Shown: positions 1 to 5,934 of the stretch, one piece after another
How positions within the stretch are numbered: position 1 is the stretch's first letter
Layout of the letters: every line of letters begins with the position of its first letter
NCBI GenBank assembly: GCA_012329085.1
Contig: JAAXQB010000137.1
Coordinates: 1 to 6,008 of the forward strand
DNA length: 6,008 nt
Reading direction: 5' to 3'
Source: Methanosarcinales archaeon
GTDB lineage: Archaea > Halobacteriota > Methanosarcinia > Methanosarcinales > Methanosarcinaceae
Position numbers and translations under genes: made by a program
Notes under the pieces: model-generated
Told to the model about the DNA's origin: nothing
The model's input: the letters and a program-made list of their open reading frames with translations, nothing else
Database searches by the model: none

Positions 1-31
1 CTTAATTGCATATAAATGCAATAATTGTTTA
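1..31 (+). promoter_or_regulatory. Promoter of the first receptor operon, TATA element inside a dyad
   Basis: A TATA-like element (TATAAAT, 11-17) lies inside a perfect inverted repeat, ATTGCAT (5-11), ATAA, ATGCAAT (16-22). An archaeal TATA box at this place would start transcription roughly 25 bases downstream, near 36-40, giving a 5' leader of about 30-35 bases before the ATG at 72. The 31 bases are repeated without change at 3924-3954 ahead of the third receptor gene, which supports a real regulatory unit. A protein bound to the dyad would block TBP, so it is a natural repressor operator; that role is inferred. Anything upstream is cut off by the window edge. Confidence 0.6.
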
Positions 32-62
32 CTGATTGTCAATTACGAAAGATTATGCAAAT

Positions 63-68
63 GGTGAT
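63..68 (+). promoter_or_regulatory. Ribosome binding site deciding the start at 72
   Basis: GGTGAT is complementary to the ATCACC stretch near the 3' end of archaeal 16S rRNA and ends three bases before ATG 72. The same GGTGATTACATG arrangement occurs at 3987-3998. It selects ATG 72 over the in-frame TTG at 36, which has no comparable site and would put twelve polar residues in front of the signal peptide. Confidence 0.75.
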
Positions 69-71
69 TAC

Positions 72-1661
72 ATGTTAAATAAAAAAATTATCAGTTTAAG
101 TATATGCATTGTGCTATTAGGTGCAATGTTTTCAGGTTGTGTTGAAGAGCGGGCAGATGAAGTAAAAATAGAAGTTCCGCAAGAATTAAACATTGCTTTG
201 GGGGCAGGCATAGGTGGCTTAGATCCTCATGGTTCTCTTTCTGGAGATGCGCGGATAATCTGGGCGAATATCTACGAAACCCTGGTTTATTTGGATGAGA
301 ATATGCAGGTGCAACCAAGATTGGCAACCAGCTGGGAAGTATCTGACGATGCAAAAGTTTGGATTTTTCATCTACGAGAAAATGTTAAATTTCACGATAA
401 CACCCCATTCAATGCAGAAGCTGTACAATTTACATTTGAACGGCACATAAAAGAAAATCCTTTTGCTGTTGGTGTTAAAATCCAAAACATAGAAGTGATA
501 GATGACTATATAATAAAATTTCACTTAAAAGAACCTTTTGTTCCATTTTTAAGTGAATTGACCAGAACCAGAAGTTCAATAATTAGTCCAACTTCGGTCA
601 TTACCAATGAGTTTAAACCTGTCGGCACTGGACCTTTTAAATTTGAAGAATGGATTAAAGAAGAAAAAATAGTGCTTAGTCAAAATGAAAATTATTGGGG
701 CGGAGCTCAACCACTTAGCAAAATAATCTTTAAAATTATTCCTGATGCACACACCAGAGTAATGGCTTTCGATGCTGGTAAAATAGATATTATAGGGATT
801 GGTCGTGGAGACATTCCGCCTGAAAAAATCACAAGATTAAAAAATGACCCGCAGGTAACATTTAAATCCAAATTATCTATGAATACGGTATGGTTGGCTT
901 TAAATCAAGAAAATGAGTTTCTACAAGATTTAAAAGTAAGAAAAGCCATCAATTATGCTATAAATCCAAAAAGCATATTAGAACATGTAATAGAAGGATT
1001 TGGAGAAGTTGCTGTTGCTCCTTGGTCTCCAACACAAATGTTTGGCAAGGCTCCTGGGTTGGAATTGCCTGATTACAATCCAGCTAAATCACAAAGATTG
1101 TTGACTGAAAGTGGATGGATAGATGCCAATGGTGATGGCATATTAGATAAAGATGGAACACCATTTAAAATTACTTTAATAATTGAAAATAGACATCCTT
1201 GGCGAGGAATTGCTGAAGTAGTTCAATCACAATTACGAAACATAGGAATAGATATGGAACTTATTGAATTGGAACGAGGTGCTTTTAGTAAATTGTTACG
1301 AGAGCGAGATTTTGATATAAGTGGCATCAGTGGCAGAGGATTACCATCAAATGATCCTTATATGCATATTTCTAACTTTTACCATTCTAAATATGGTTTT
1401 AGAATTGGAGAAAAAGCACCTAATCCAAGCTTGATTAATAATCCTGAATTAGATGCATTGATTGAAAAATCAATTAGTGTAGTCTGCCCAGAAGAAAGAA
1501 AGAATATGTATCATAGGATGCAGGAAATAATTATTAATGAATCAGTAGGTGTCTATCTTTATCATAGTTTGCGAGTCACTGCACTACAAGAAAATGTCAA
1601 AGGCTTTGAAATATCTGGTGGATTTTGGAATTTATGTTTAAGGGGTGTGCGTTTAGAATGA
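72..1661 (+). CDS. ABC transporter substrate-binding lipoprotein, family 5 (peptide/nickel type), receptor 1
   Basis: Extracytoplasmic receptor, 529 residues, a normal family length. Residues 1-22 form a signal peptide (MLNKK, then a hydrophobic stretch) ending in the lipobox FSGC; Cys23 would carry the lipid anchor. An acidic linker follows, then the SBP_bac_5 fold. Family landmarks are LATSW (84-88), the FHDNTPFNAEAV segment (107-118), VGTGPF (184-189), ENYWG (206-210), PDAHTR (224-229) and the acidic loop DANGDG (351-356). The loop TRTR at 164-167 carries two arginines absent from the two paralogues, near where NikA-type proteins hold a metallophore carboxylate (from memory, not aligned). 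His438 lies in FYHSK, a segment paralleled in receptor 2. It is first in a run with the FmdE gene and receptor 2. The ligand is unknown: nickel or metal chelate, or oligopeptide. The fold is certain, the substrate is not. Confidence 0.93.
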   Translation: MLNKKIISLSICIVLLGAMFSGCVEERADEVKIEVPQELNIALGAGIGGLDPHGSLSGDARIIWANIYETLVYLDENMQVQPRLATSWEVSDDAKVWIFHLRENVKFHDNTPFNAEAVQFTFERHIKENPFAVGVKIQNIEVIDDYIIKFHLKEPFVPFLSELTRTRSSIISPTSVITNEFKPVGTGPFKFEEWIKEEKIVLSQNENYWGGAQPLSKIIFKIIPDAHTRVMAFDAGKIDIIGIGRGDIPPEKITRLKNDPQVTFKSKLSMNTVWLALNQENEFLQDLKVRKAINYAINPKSILEHVIEGFGEVAVAPWSPTQMFGKAPGLELPDYNPAKSQRLLTESGWIDANGDGILDKDGTPFKITLIIENRHPWRGIAEVVQSQLRNIGIDMELIELERGAFSKLLRERDFDISGISGRGLPSNDPYMHISNFYHSKYGFRIGEKAPNPSLINNPELDALIEKSISVVCPEERKNMYHRMQEIIINESVGVYLYHSLRVTALQENVKGFEISGGFWNLCLRGVRLE

Positions 1662-1674
1662 TTGAATGCAATTT

Positions 1675-1680
1675 AAGGGG
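1675..1680 (+). promoter_or_regulatory. Ribosome binding site of the FmdE gene
   Basis: AAGGGG lies eight bases before ATG 1689 inside the 27-base gap after the first receptor gene. No TATA-like element fits in this gap, so the gene is most simply read from the upstream promoter. Confidence 0.6.
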
Positions 1681-1688
1681 TAAAAAAT

Positions 1689-2267
1689 ATGCAAGAAACT
1701 GAATTAGAGAAAGCTATTAAATTTCATGGGCACCTATGCCCGCCTATAGTTTTTGGAGTGCGAGCATCTAAAATAGGATTGGAGAAATTACGAGCTAAAA
1801 GACCAGACGATGAGGAAATAGTTGCTATTATTGAAAATGATTCTTGCATGGTTGATGCCATTCAATCAGTTAGTGGTTGCACACTTGGCAAGGGAAATTT
1901 AATCCTTAAAAATTATGGAAAAATGGCAGTAACTTTTATTAATCGAGTAAATGGGGAAGCCATTCGATTAATGGTAAAGGAGGAAATTTTAGAAAATTTA
2001 ATGAATTCTAATTTTGGAAAAGCGCGAAGAGATGGAAATTTATCAAAGATCGAGATGATGGAATTAACTAAGAAAGTATCGCAGCAAATGATGGAAATTT
2101 ATGATGGGGAATTATTTAATATTAAAAAGGTTCAAATAGAAATTCCTAAATTTGCACGAATTTTTAGATCGATTCGATGTTCAGTTTGTTGTGAATCTTT
2201 TGGCGAGAAATTTGGCAGAGTTAAAAATGGGGGAATTGTTTGCATCCCGTGTTTTGAGGGGGTGTGA
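1689..2267 (+). CDS. FmdE-family protein with C-terminal zinc ribbon
   Basis: A cytosolic protein of 192 residues with no signal peptide. The N-terminal FmdE domain (PF02663) shows the diagnostic HGHLCPP (13-19), then Cys53 in ENDSCMVDAIQ and Cys64 in SGCTLGKGN; these His and Cys residues form the family's putative metal or active site. The tail has a four-Cys zinc-ribbon pattern, CSVC (164-167) and CIPC (185-188), with an extra Cys168. Both modules are complete. The family was named from a subunit reported with molybdenum formylmethanofuran dehydrogenase, but members are widespread in anaerobes and their biochemical role is not settled, so a subunit function should not be assumed. Placement between two binding-protein genes, with the downstream one starting two bases after its stop, suggests a job linked to uptake, perhaps handling a metal or sensing it. 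Confidence is high for the family and low for any function. Confidence 0.92.
   Translation: MQETELEKAIKFHGHLCPPIVFGVRASKIGLEKLRAKRPDDEEIVAIIENDSCMVDAIQSVSGCTLGKGNLILKNYGKMAVTFINRVNGEAIRLMVKEEILENLMNSNFGKARRDGNLSKIEMMELTKKVSQQMMEIYDGELFNIKKVQIEIPKFARIFRSIRCSVCCESFGEKFGRVKNGGIVCIPCFEGV
2256..2264 (+). promoter_or_regulatory. Ribosome binding site of receptor 2, inside the end of the FmdE gene
   Basis: GAGGGGGTG overlaps the last FmdE codons and ends five bases before ATG 2270, a good archaeal spacing. This favours ATG 2270 over the in-frame GTG at 2264, which lies within the site itself. The arrangement predicts translational coupling of the two genes. Confidence 0.65.
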
Positions 2268-2269
2268 TA

Positions 2270-3820
2270 ATGAAAAAAATTATTATTTTAATTATATGCA
2301 TTGTGCTTATTGGCACAATGTTTTCAGGTTGCGTTGAAGAGCAAGCAGAAGAACCAAAAATAGAATCTATACAAGAACTTGTAGCTGGATTAGGAAGAGA
2401 CCCAATAGAAGCAAGAGGTGCACATCCATATCTTACAAGAATTGTTGAAAGATTAGTCTTTTCAGACTTTGATATGAATCCAAAACCGGGACTTGCTACT
2501 TCATGGAGTGTATCAAATGATGGGCTGACTTGGACAATTAACTTAATGGAAGGTGTAACATTTCATAATGGTGCAATATTTACAGCAGAAGATGTGAAAT
2601 TCAATATAGAAAGACTGATTGACAAATCTCCAATGCGTTTTGGTTCCATACAATCAATAGATATTGCTAATGCAAATACAATAAAAATTACACACAATGA
2701 AACATTTGCACCATTCATACGAACTTTAACAGGCATATCAATATTTCACCCAGATTCATTTGATGAAGAAGGTAGAGTGGATAAATCTATTGGAACAGGT
2801 CCATTTAAACAAGTTAAATGGATTGATGATAATAAATTAATAATGGGGAGAAATGAGCATTATTGGGGTGGAATACCAAAATTAGAACGAATCACTCTAA
2901 AATTCATTCCAGAACCAACTACAAGAGTCATGGCATTAAAAGTGGGTGATATAGATATGATTATTGATACAGGTGGAATCCTGCCCGAATCTGTGCCTAT
3001 GCTTGAAGCCAACCCAAATATTGAAGTTATTGCAAGTCCGATAGTCACACCACATTATTTAACATTTAATAATAATAAAACGCCTTTTAATGATGTTCGA
3101 GTAAGATGGGCTGTGCGATATGCCATAAATAGAGAAGATATTATTCAATATGCAATGGAGGGGTTCGGCATTCCAAGTGGAAGTGTTATACCACTCGTAT
3201 TTGTGGATTGGTCAAATACTAACATTCCTTGTGAATTTAATAATCCAAATAGAGCACGAGAATTATTACAAGAAGCAGGATGGGAAGATACTGATGACGA
3301 TGGTATATTAGATAGAGATGGGCAAGAATTTAGAGTGGTATTTCTTTTATCTAGTGGGCTTGTTGGACGATGGCCATATGTGACAATTGCTGAGATTGTG
3401 CAGGCTCAATTGCGAGAAGTTGGAATTATCGTTGATTTACAAACAGTAGATAGCGGTCTTTGGAGGGACATGTTGAGAAATGGTGAAGTTTATATGACAA
3501 TTCGCCCATTTGCGGGAAGGGATATTTCTCACCGCACTCGATTGCATGAATGGTTTCATTCTAAAGGCGTGGTAAATAATATAGCAGGGCAATTTTATCA
3601 TAATAAAGAGATTGATTTATTAACTGATGAATTATTGCAAACGGTGGATGAAAATAGGGCACGAGAAATATCTTTTAAAATACAAGAAATTATTGCTGAT
3701 GAAGTACCAATGATTCCAATGTATGATGAGATAATGATTAATGCTGTCCGAGATAATGTTAGAGGATATAGACCACACCCAAGATTTATTATTAATTGGG
3801 AGGAGATTTATATTGTTTGA
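2270..3820 (+). CDS. ABC transporter substrate-binding lipoprotein, family 5, receptor 2
   Basis: A lipoprotein receptor of 516 residues. Signal peptide 1-20 (MKKIIILIICIVLIGTMFSG) places the lipobox Cys at 21, followed by an acidic VEEQAEEP linker much like those of the other two receptors. Family landmarks are LATSW (75-79), TAEDVKF (105-111), IGTGPF (174-179), EHYWG (196-200), PEPTTR (214-219) and the acidic loop DTDDDG (340-345). Compared with the paralogues the span from Cys to LATSW is shorter, and the loop after APFIRTLTG (147-155) lacks about two residues and has no arginine where receptor 1 has TRTR. EWFHSK (427-432) parallels FYHSK of receptor 1. It begins two bases after the FmdE stop. 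GTG 2264, overlapping that stop by four bases, is a weaker alternative start. The ligand is unknown and probably differs from those of the other two. Confidence 0.93.
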   Translation: MKKIIILIICIVLIGTMFSGCVEEQAEEPKIESIQELVAGLGRDPIEARGAHPYLTRIVERLVFSDFDMNPKPGLATSWSVSNDGLTWTINLMEGVTFHNGAIFTAEDVKFNIERLIDKSPMRFGSIQSIDIANANTIKITHNETFAPFIRTLTGISIFHPDSFDEEGRVDKSIGTGPFKQVKWIDDNKLIMGRNEHYWGGIPKLERITLKFIPEPTTRVMALKVGDIDMIIDTGGILPESVPMLEANPNIEVIASPIVTPHYLTFNNNKTPFNDVRVRWAVRYAINREDIIQYAMEGFGIPSGSVIPLVFVDWSNTNIPCEFNNPNRARELLQEAGWEDTDDDGILDRDGQEFRVVFLLSSGLVGRWPYVTIAEIVQAQLREVGIIVDLQTVDSGLWRDMLRNGEVYMTIRPFAGRDISHRTRLHEWFHSKGVVNNIAGQFYHNKEIDLLTDELLQTVDENRAREISFKIQEIIADEVPMIPMYDEIMINAVRDNVRGYRPHPRFIINWEEIYIV

Positions 3821-3923
3821 TTGCGTATGATTTCTATGTTAAGCGATTGTTTTTCATCTAAATTATTATTGCAAATATTTATTTTTTGATTATTTAGTGT
3901 TACAAATAAAAAGATATTTATAA
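3821..3923 (+). terminator. T-rich spacer, probable archaeal terminator region
   Basis: The non-coding stretch after receptor 2 contains oligo-T runs at 3850-3854 and 3882-3887 on the coding strand, typical of archaeal termination, which needs T tracts more than hairpins. The segments 3873-3887 and 3905-3919 could pair as a loose AT-only hairpin with mismatches, but in DNA this AT-rich that may be chance. A second TATA-like stretch (TTTATAA, 3917-3923) sits just ahead of the duplicated promoter. No gene is seen here. Confidence 0.5.
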
Positions 3924-3954
3924 CTTAATTGCATATAAATGCAATAATTGTTTA
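3924..3954 (+). promoter_or_regulatory. Promoter of receptor 3, exact copy of the one at 1-31
   Basis: All 31 bases match 1-31, including TATAAAT (3934-3940) and the dyad ATTGCAT-ATAA-ATGCAAT (3928-3945). The next 20 or so bases, around the expected transcription start, are not conserved, whereas the ribosome-binding and signal-peptide segment is. This indicates that the dyad/TATA block is under selection or recently copied, and that receptor 3 is an independent unit under the same control as the first operon. Confidence 0.62.
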
Positions 3955-3986
3955 TTCATCAACAATTATTTAAAAATTATGTAAAT

Positions 3987-3992
3987 GGTGAT
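3987..3992 (+). promoter_or_regulatory. Ribosome binding site deciding the start at 3996
   Basis: GGTGAT three bases before ATG 3996 is the same signal as at 63-68. It sets the start of receptor 3 at MLNKK and argues against the upstream in-frame start at 3948, which lies within the promoter repeat. Confidence 0.75.
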
Positions 3993-3995
3993 TAC

Positions 3996-5585
3996 ATGTT
4001 AAATAAAAAAATAATTAGTTTAAGTATATGTATTGTGCTATTGGGTGCAATGTTTTCAGGATGTGTTGAAGAGCGGGCAGAAGAGCCAGACGATACAGTA
4101 AAACAAGACACCACCCAACATCTCAATATCGGAATTCGTTCACTTGGGCATGCAGATGGATTTTCTGATCCTGCTATTGGATGGACTGGTTGGTTTTCCA
4201 GAAGAATAGGGGTATATGAAAATCTTATAGGATTAGACCATGATATGAATTTAAAACCATGGCTTGCAACAAGTTGGAGTGCCATAGATGATGATACATG
4301 GCGATTCCAACTTAGAGAAGGCGTAACATTTCATGATGGCACAACATTTGAAGCAGAGGATGTAAAGTATTCATTAAATCGACTTATTGATGAAAATAGT
4401 GCCGTATTCAATCCGCGTGCACAACCACTTCTTAATATTGAAAATATTGAAGTTATAGATGAACACACTATTGATATAACAACCAATGGAACCTTTGCAC
4501 CACTTATATACCATTTAACAGATCCGCTTATGGCAATAATAAGTCCAGAGTCGGTAGGCAAAGAAAAAATTCCAGTAGGAACAGGTCCATTTAAATTTAT
4601 TAATCAAGAAATAGGCGTATCCATATCAGCAACAAGATTTGATGATTATTGGGATGATGTAGCAAAGCTTAACTCAGTAACATTTAAATTAATTCCAGAT
4701 GCTACAACAAGAGCAATGGCATTAGAGGCAGGAGATATTGATATTGCACTTAGTATTTCACCTATTGATGCAATGCGATTAAAGAATAAAGATGGGATAA
4801 CAATTGAAAAAATGGAAACCACCCGGGCGTTTTTCTTAATATTAAATACCAATCAAACTCCATTAGATAATAAAAACATAAGGCAAGCAATAAGTTATGC
4901 AATTAATAGAGATGGAATTGTAGATGCGGTATTAGAAGGCATTGGAGGGACCCCCGCAGGAACATTATTCCCACATGCATTACCTTGGGCAAATAGAGAT
5001 ATTAAACCTATTCATAATGTAAGCGTAGCAAAAAATCTTCTTGATAATGCAGGACTCAAAGATTCAGATGGAGATGGAATTAGAGAATACAATAGAATGC
5101 CTTTACAACTCGATTTTATTATTTCAACACATAGGGAAGAATTTTTAACAATCGGAGAAATAATCAAATCAAATCTTAAAGAAATTGGTATTGAAGTTAC
5201 ATTAGAAACATATGATCTTGGTGCAGTACGAGAAAGAAGAAGAGACGGGGATTTTTCAATTAGTATATCTTCATGGGGTACAGCACCAAGTGGGGATCCT
5301 GCATATATTCTTGATTTATTAATTGCAACTGATGGAGTGGATAATCACGGAAGATTTTCCAATCAACAGATTGATGAACTTCTTGAAAGAGGAAGAACAA
5401 CAGTTAATGTTGATGAAAGAATTGAAATATATAACGAAATACAAGTATTGCTTAATCATGAAAAACCAATAATTCCATTATACCACCAAATATTAATGCA
5501 TGGTATGCGAGATGACATCAAAGGACTTTATGTGCATCCAGCAGAAATGTATTTACTACACAATAAAGTGTATATTGCAAAATAA
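3996..5585 (+). CDS. ABC transporter substrate-binding lipoprotein, family 5, receptor 3
   Basis: A lipoprotein receptor of 529 residues, by coincidence or descent the same length as receptor 1. Its first 29 residues are the same as receptor 1 except for one Asp/Glu change (Asp29 in receptor 1, Glu29 here). The lipobox is FSGC with Cys23. After a longer acidic linker (VEERAEEPDDTVKQD) the mature domain diverges strongly. Family landmarks are LATSW (90-94), FEAEDVKYSLNR (118-129), VGTGPF (194-199), PDATTR (234-239) and the acidic loop DSDGDG (356-361). The usual NENYWG is altered to FDDYWD (215-220). The ligand-side loop reads LTDPLMAIISP (174-184), without the arginines of receptor 1, and the FHSK segment of the other two is absent. 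It is monocistronic as far as the window shows. The divergence points to a different ligand, perhaps a peptide; that is inference. Confidence 0.93.
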   Translation: MLNKKIISLSICIVLLGAMFSGCVEERAEEPDDTVKQDTTQHLNIGIRSLGHADGFSDPAIGWTGWFSRRIGVYENLIGLDHDMNLKPWLATSWSAIDDDTWRFQLREGVTFHDGTTFEAEDVKYSLNRLIDENSAVFNPRAQPLLNIENIEVIDEHTIDITTNGTFAPLIYHLTDPLMAIISPESVGKEKIPVGTGPFKFINQEIGVSISATRFDDYWDDVAKLNSVTFKLIPDATTRAMALEAGDIDIALSISPIDAMRLKNKDGITIEKMETTRAFFLILNTNQTPLDNKNIRQAISYAINRDGIVDAVLEGIGGTPAGTLFPHALPWANRDIKPIHNVSVAKNLLDNAGLKDSDGDGIREYNRMPLQLDFIISTHREEFLTIGEIIKSNLKEIGIEVTLETYDLGAVRERRRDGDFSISISSWGTAPSGDPAYILDLLIATDGVDNHGRFSNQQIDELLERGRTTVNVDERIEIYNEIQVLLNHEKPIIPLYHQILMHGMRDDIKGLYVHPAEMYLLHNKVYIAK

Positions 5586-5612
5586 GAAATCTGCGTGAAT
5601 CCTGCGAAAGCT

Positions 5613-5632
5613 TGCGGATATAAGATTTAAAG
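5613..5632 (+). repeat. 20-base direct repeat, first copy
   Basis: TGCGGATATAAGATTTAAAG occurs here and, without change, at 5866-5885, about 250 bases away. The second copy spans the junction of the 62-bp tandem units. Both are preceded at some distance by AAATCTGCG, as if the first copy had an insertion of about 21 bases between AAATCTGCG and GGATATAAG. Confidence 0.8.
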
Positions 5633-5649
5633 TATGTGTCTATCTCATT

Positions 5650-5735
5650 AAAATCGATGTCATAAGGATGTCTATTTACATGTATTTTTGCAGATAGTTG
5701 CAAGTTTTAAATTCAAAATAGATATCATAAGGATG
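5650..5735 (+). repeat. 21-base direct repeat pair, 65 bases apart
   Basis: Segments 5650-5670 and 5715-5735 agree at 19 of 21 positions and share the core TCATAAGGATG. The second copy runs into a perfect hairpin. The 65-base period is close to the 62-base period of the tandem repeat further on, but the two units are not obviously the same sequence. Confidence 0.75.
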
Positions 5736-5744
5736 CGTCCTTAT
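5727..5744. repeat. Short perfect inverted repeat
   Basis: ATAAGGA (5727-5733), loop TGCG, TCCTTAT (5738-5744): seven paired bases. No T tract follows directly, so it is not a standard intrinsic terminator. It could be a protein-binding dyad or the stem of a small transcript. The related copy at 5662-5670 lacks the right arm. Confidence 0.55.
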
Positions 5745-5810
5745 AAATCCGCAATTATGTTAAATTTAACTTATTGTGGCCCTTGATAGTGAAATATAGT
5801 AGCGAGACAC

Positions 5811-5934
5811 ATACGATTTAAAGAACGAGTGATAAGTTATAATGCATGTATGGATGAAAAAAATCTGCGGATATAAGATTTAAAGAACAAACGCTAAATT
5901 ATAATGTAATATACAAATAAAAAAATGTATGTAT
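5811..5934 (+). repeat. 62-bp imperfect tandem repeat reaching the methyltransferase start
   Basis: Unit 1 is 5811-5872 and unit 2 is 5873-5934. GATTTAAAGAAC (5815-5826 and 5877-5888), TTATAATG (5837-5844 and 5899-5906) and the A7-T tract (5857-5864 and 5919-5926) all recur at exactly 62 bases. The first 34 bases of the units agree at 28 positions. The second unit ends at the ATG of the next gene and holds its likely TATA element, so the duplication may have doubled a promoter. Confidence 0.7.
5899..5906 (+). promoter_or_regulatory. Candidate TATA element of the methyltransferase gene
   Basis: TTATAATG lies 26 bases before the ATG at 5933. Transcription starting about 25 bases downstream would give a nearly leaderless mRNA, in keeping with the lack of any ribosome-binding site before the ATG. 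TTTAAAG at 5879-5885 is an alternative giving a leader of about 25 bases. An equivalent TTATAATG sits 62 bases upstream. Confidence 0.35.

Larger units (their letters stand above)
1..156 (+). repeat. Duplicated promoter/leader/signal-peptide cassette, copy A
   Basis: This segment matches 3924-4080 over the promoter (1-31, exact) and again from about 52 to 156 with only a few substitutions, covering the ribosome-binding site, signal peptide and lipobox. The 20-base stretch between the two blocks differs and is one base shorter here. Similarity fades after codon 28, so the shared block ends just past the anchoring cysteine. Part of the same block (the end of the signal peptide through the acidic linker) is also recognisable in receptor 2 at about 2293-2356. 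Confidence 0.85.
3924..4080 (+). repeat. Duplicated promoter/leader/signal-peptide cassette, copy B
   Basis: Partner of 1-156. The near identity of this block, set against the heavily diverged mature coding regions, suggests either recent gene conversion of the 5' ends or strong constraint on shared regulation and secretion. Confidence 0.85.
5586..5932. other. Non-coding spacer with short repeats
   Basis: No convincing gene on either strand. From start to end it holds three TGCG motifs 10-11 bases apart (5592, 5603, 5613), the 20-base element TGCGGATATAAGATTTAAAG (5613-5632, exact copy at 5866-5885), a 21-base element with 2 mismatches (5650-5670 and 5715-5735), a perfect hairpin (5727-5744) and the 62-bp tandem repeat described separately. 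The T5 run at 5685-5689 is the only candidate terminator tract after receptor 3. Confidence 0.7.

Noticed and set aside
36..71. Upstream TTG start for receptor 1, and the matching start at 3948 for receptor 3
   Set aside because: The extensions lack a ribosome-binding site, would place polar residues ahead of the signal peptide and overlap the promoter/leader region. ATG 72 and ATG 3996 have an identical GGTGAT site.
351..356. Dockerin or EF-hand calcium site (DANGDG and equivalents in the other two receptors)
   Set aside because: An acidic loop at this place is common in ordinary family 5 binding proteins, so it is not a separate domain.
2264..2269. GTG start of receptor 2 overlapping the FmdE stop by four bases
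   Set aside because: It lies within the GAGGGGGTG binding site itself, leaving no spacing; ATG 2270 has good spacing. It remains a minor alternative that adds only two residues.
2152..2337. Plus-strand frame spanning the end of the FmdE gene and the start of receptor 2
   Set aside because: It is out of frame with two well-supported genes and has no domain; an overlap artefact.
1..4080. Assembly artefact as the cause of the repeated promoter and signal block
   Set aside because: The copies carry scattered substitutions and a one-base spacer difference, and they lead into clearly different full-length genes, so a real duplication is more likely.
3992..4852. Minus-strand open frames inside receptor 3, with similar ones inside receptors 1 and 2
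   Set aside because: They are antisense shadows of clearly coding, family-matching genes, with no initiation signals.
5518..5703. Minus-strand open frame of 61 codons
   Set aside because: It overlaps the end of receptor 3 and the repeat-rich spacer, has no binding site or recognisable domain, and is best explained as chance.
5586..5932. CRISPR array
   Set aside because: There are only two copies of each repeat, they are imperfect or irregularly spaced, and no run of unique spacers is present.
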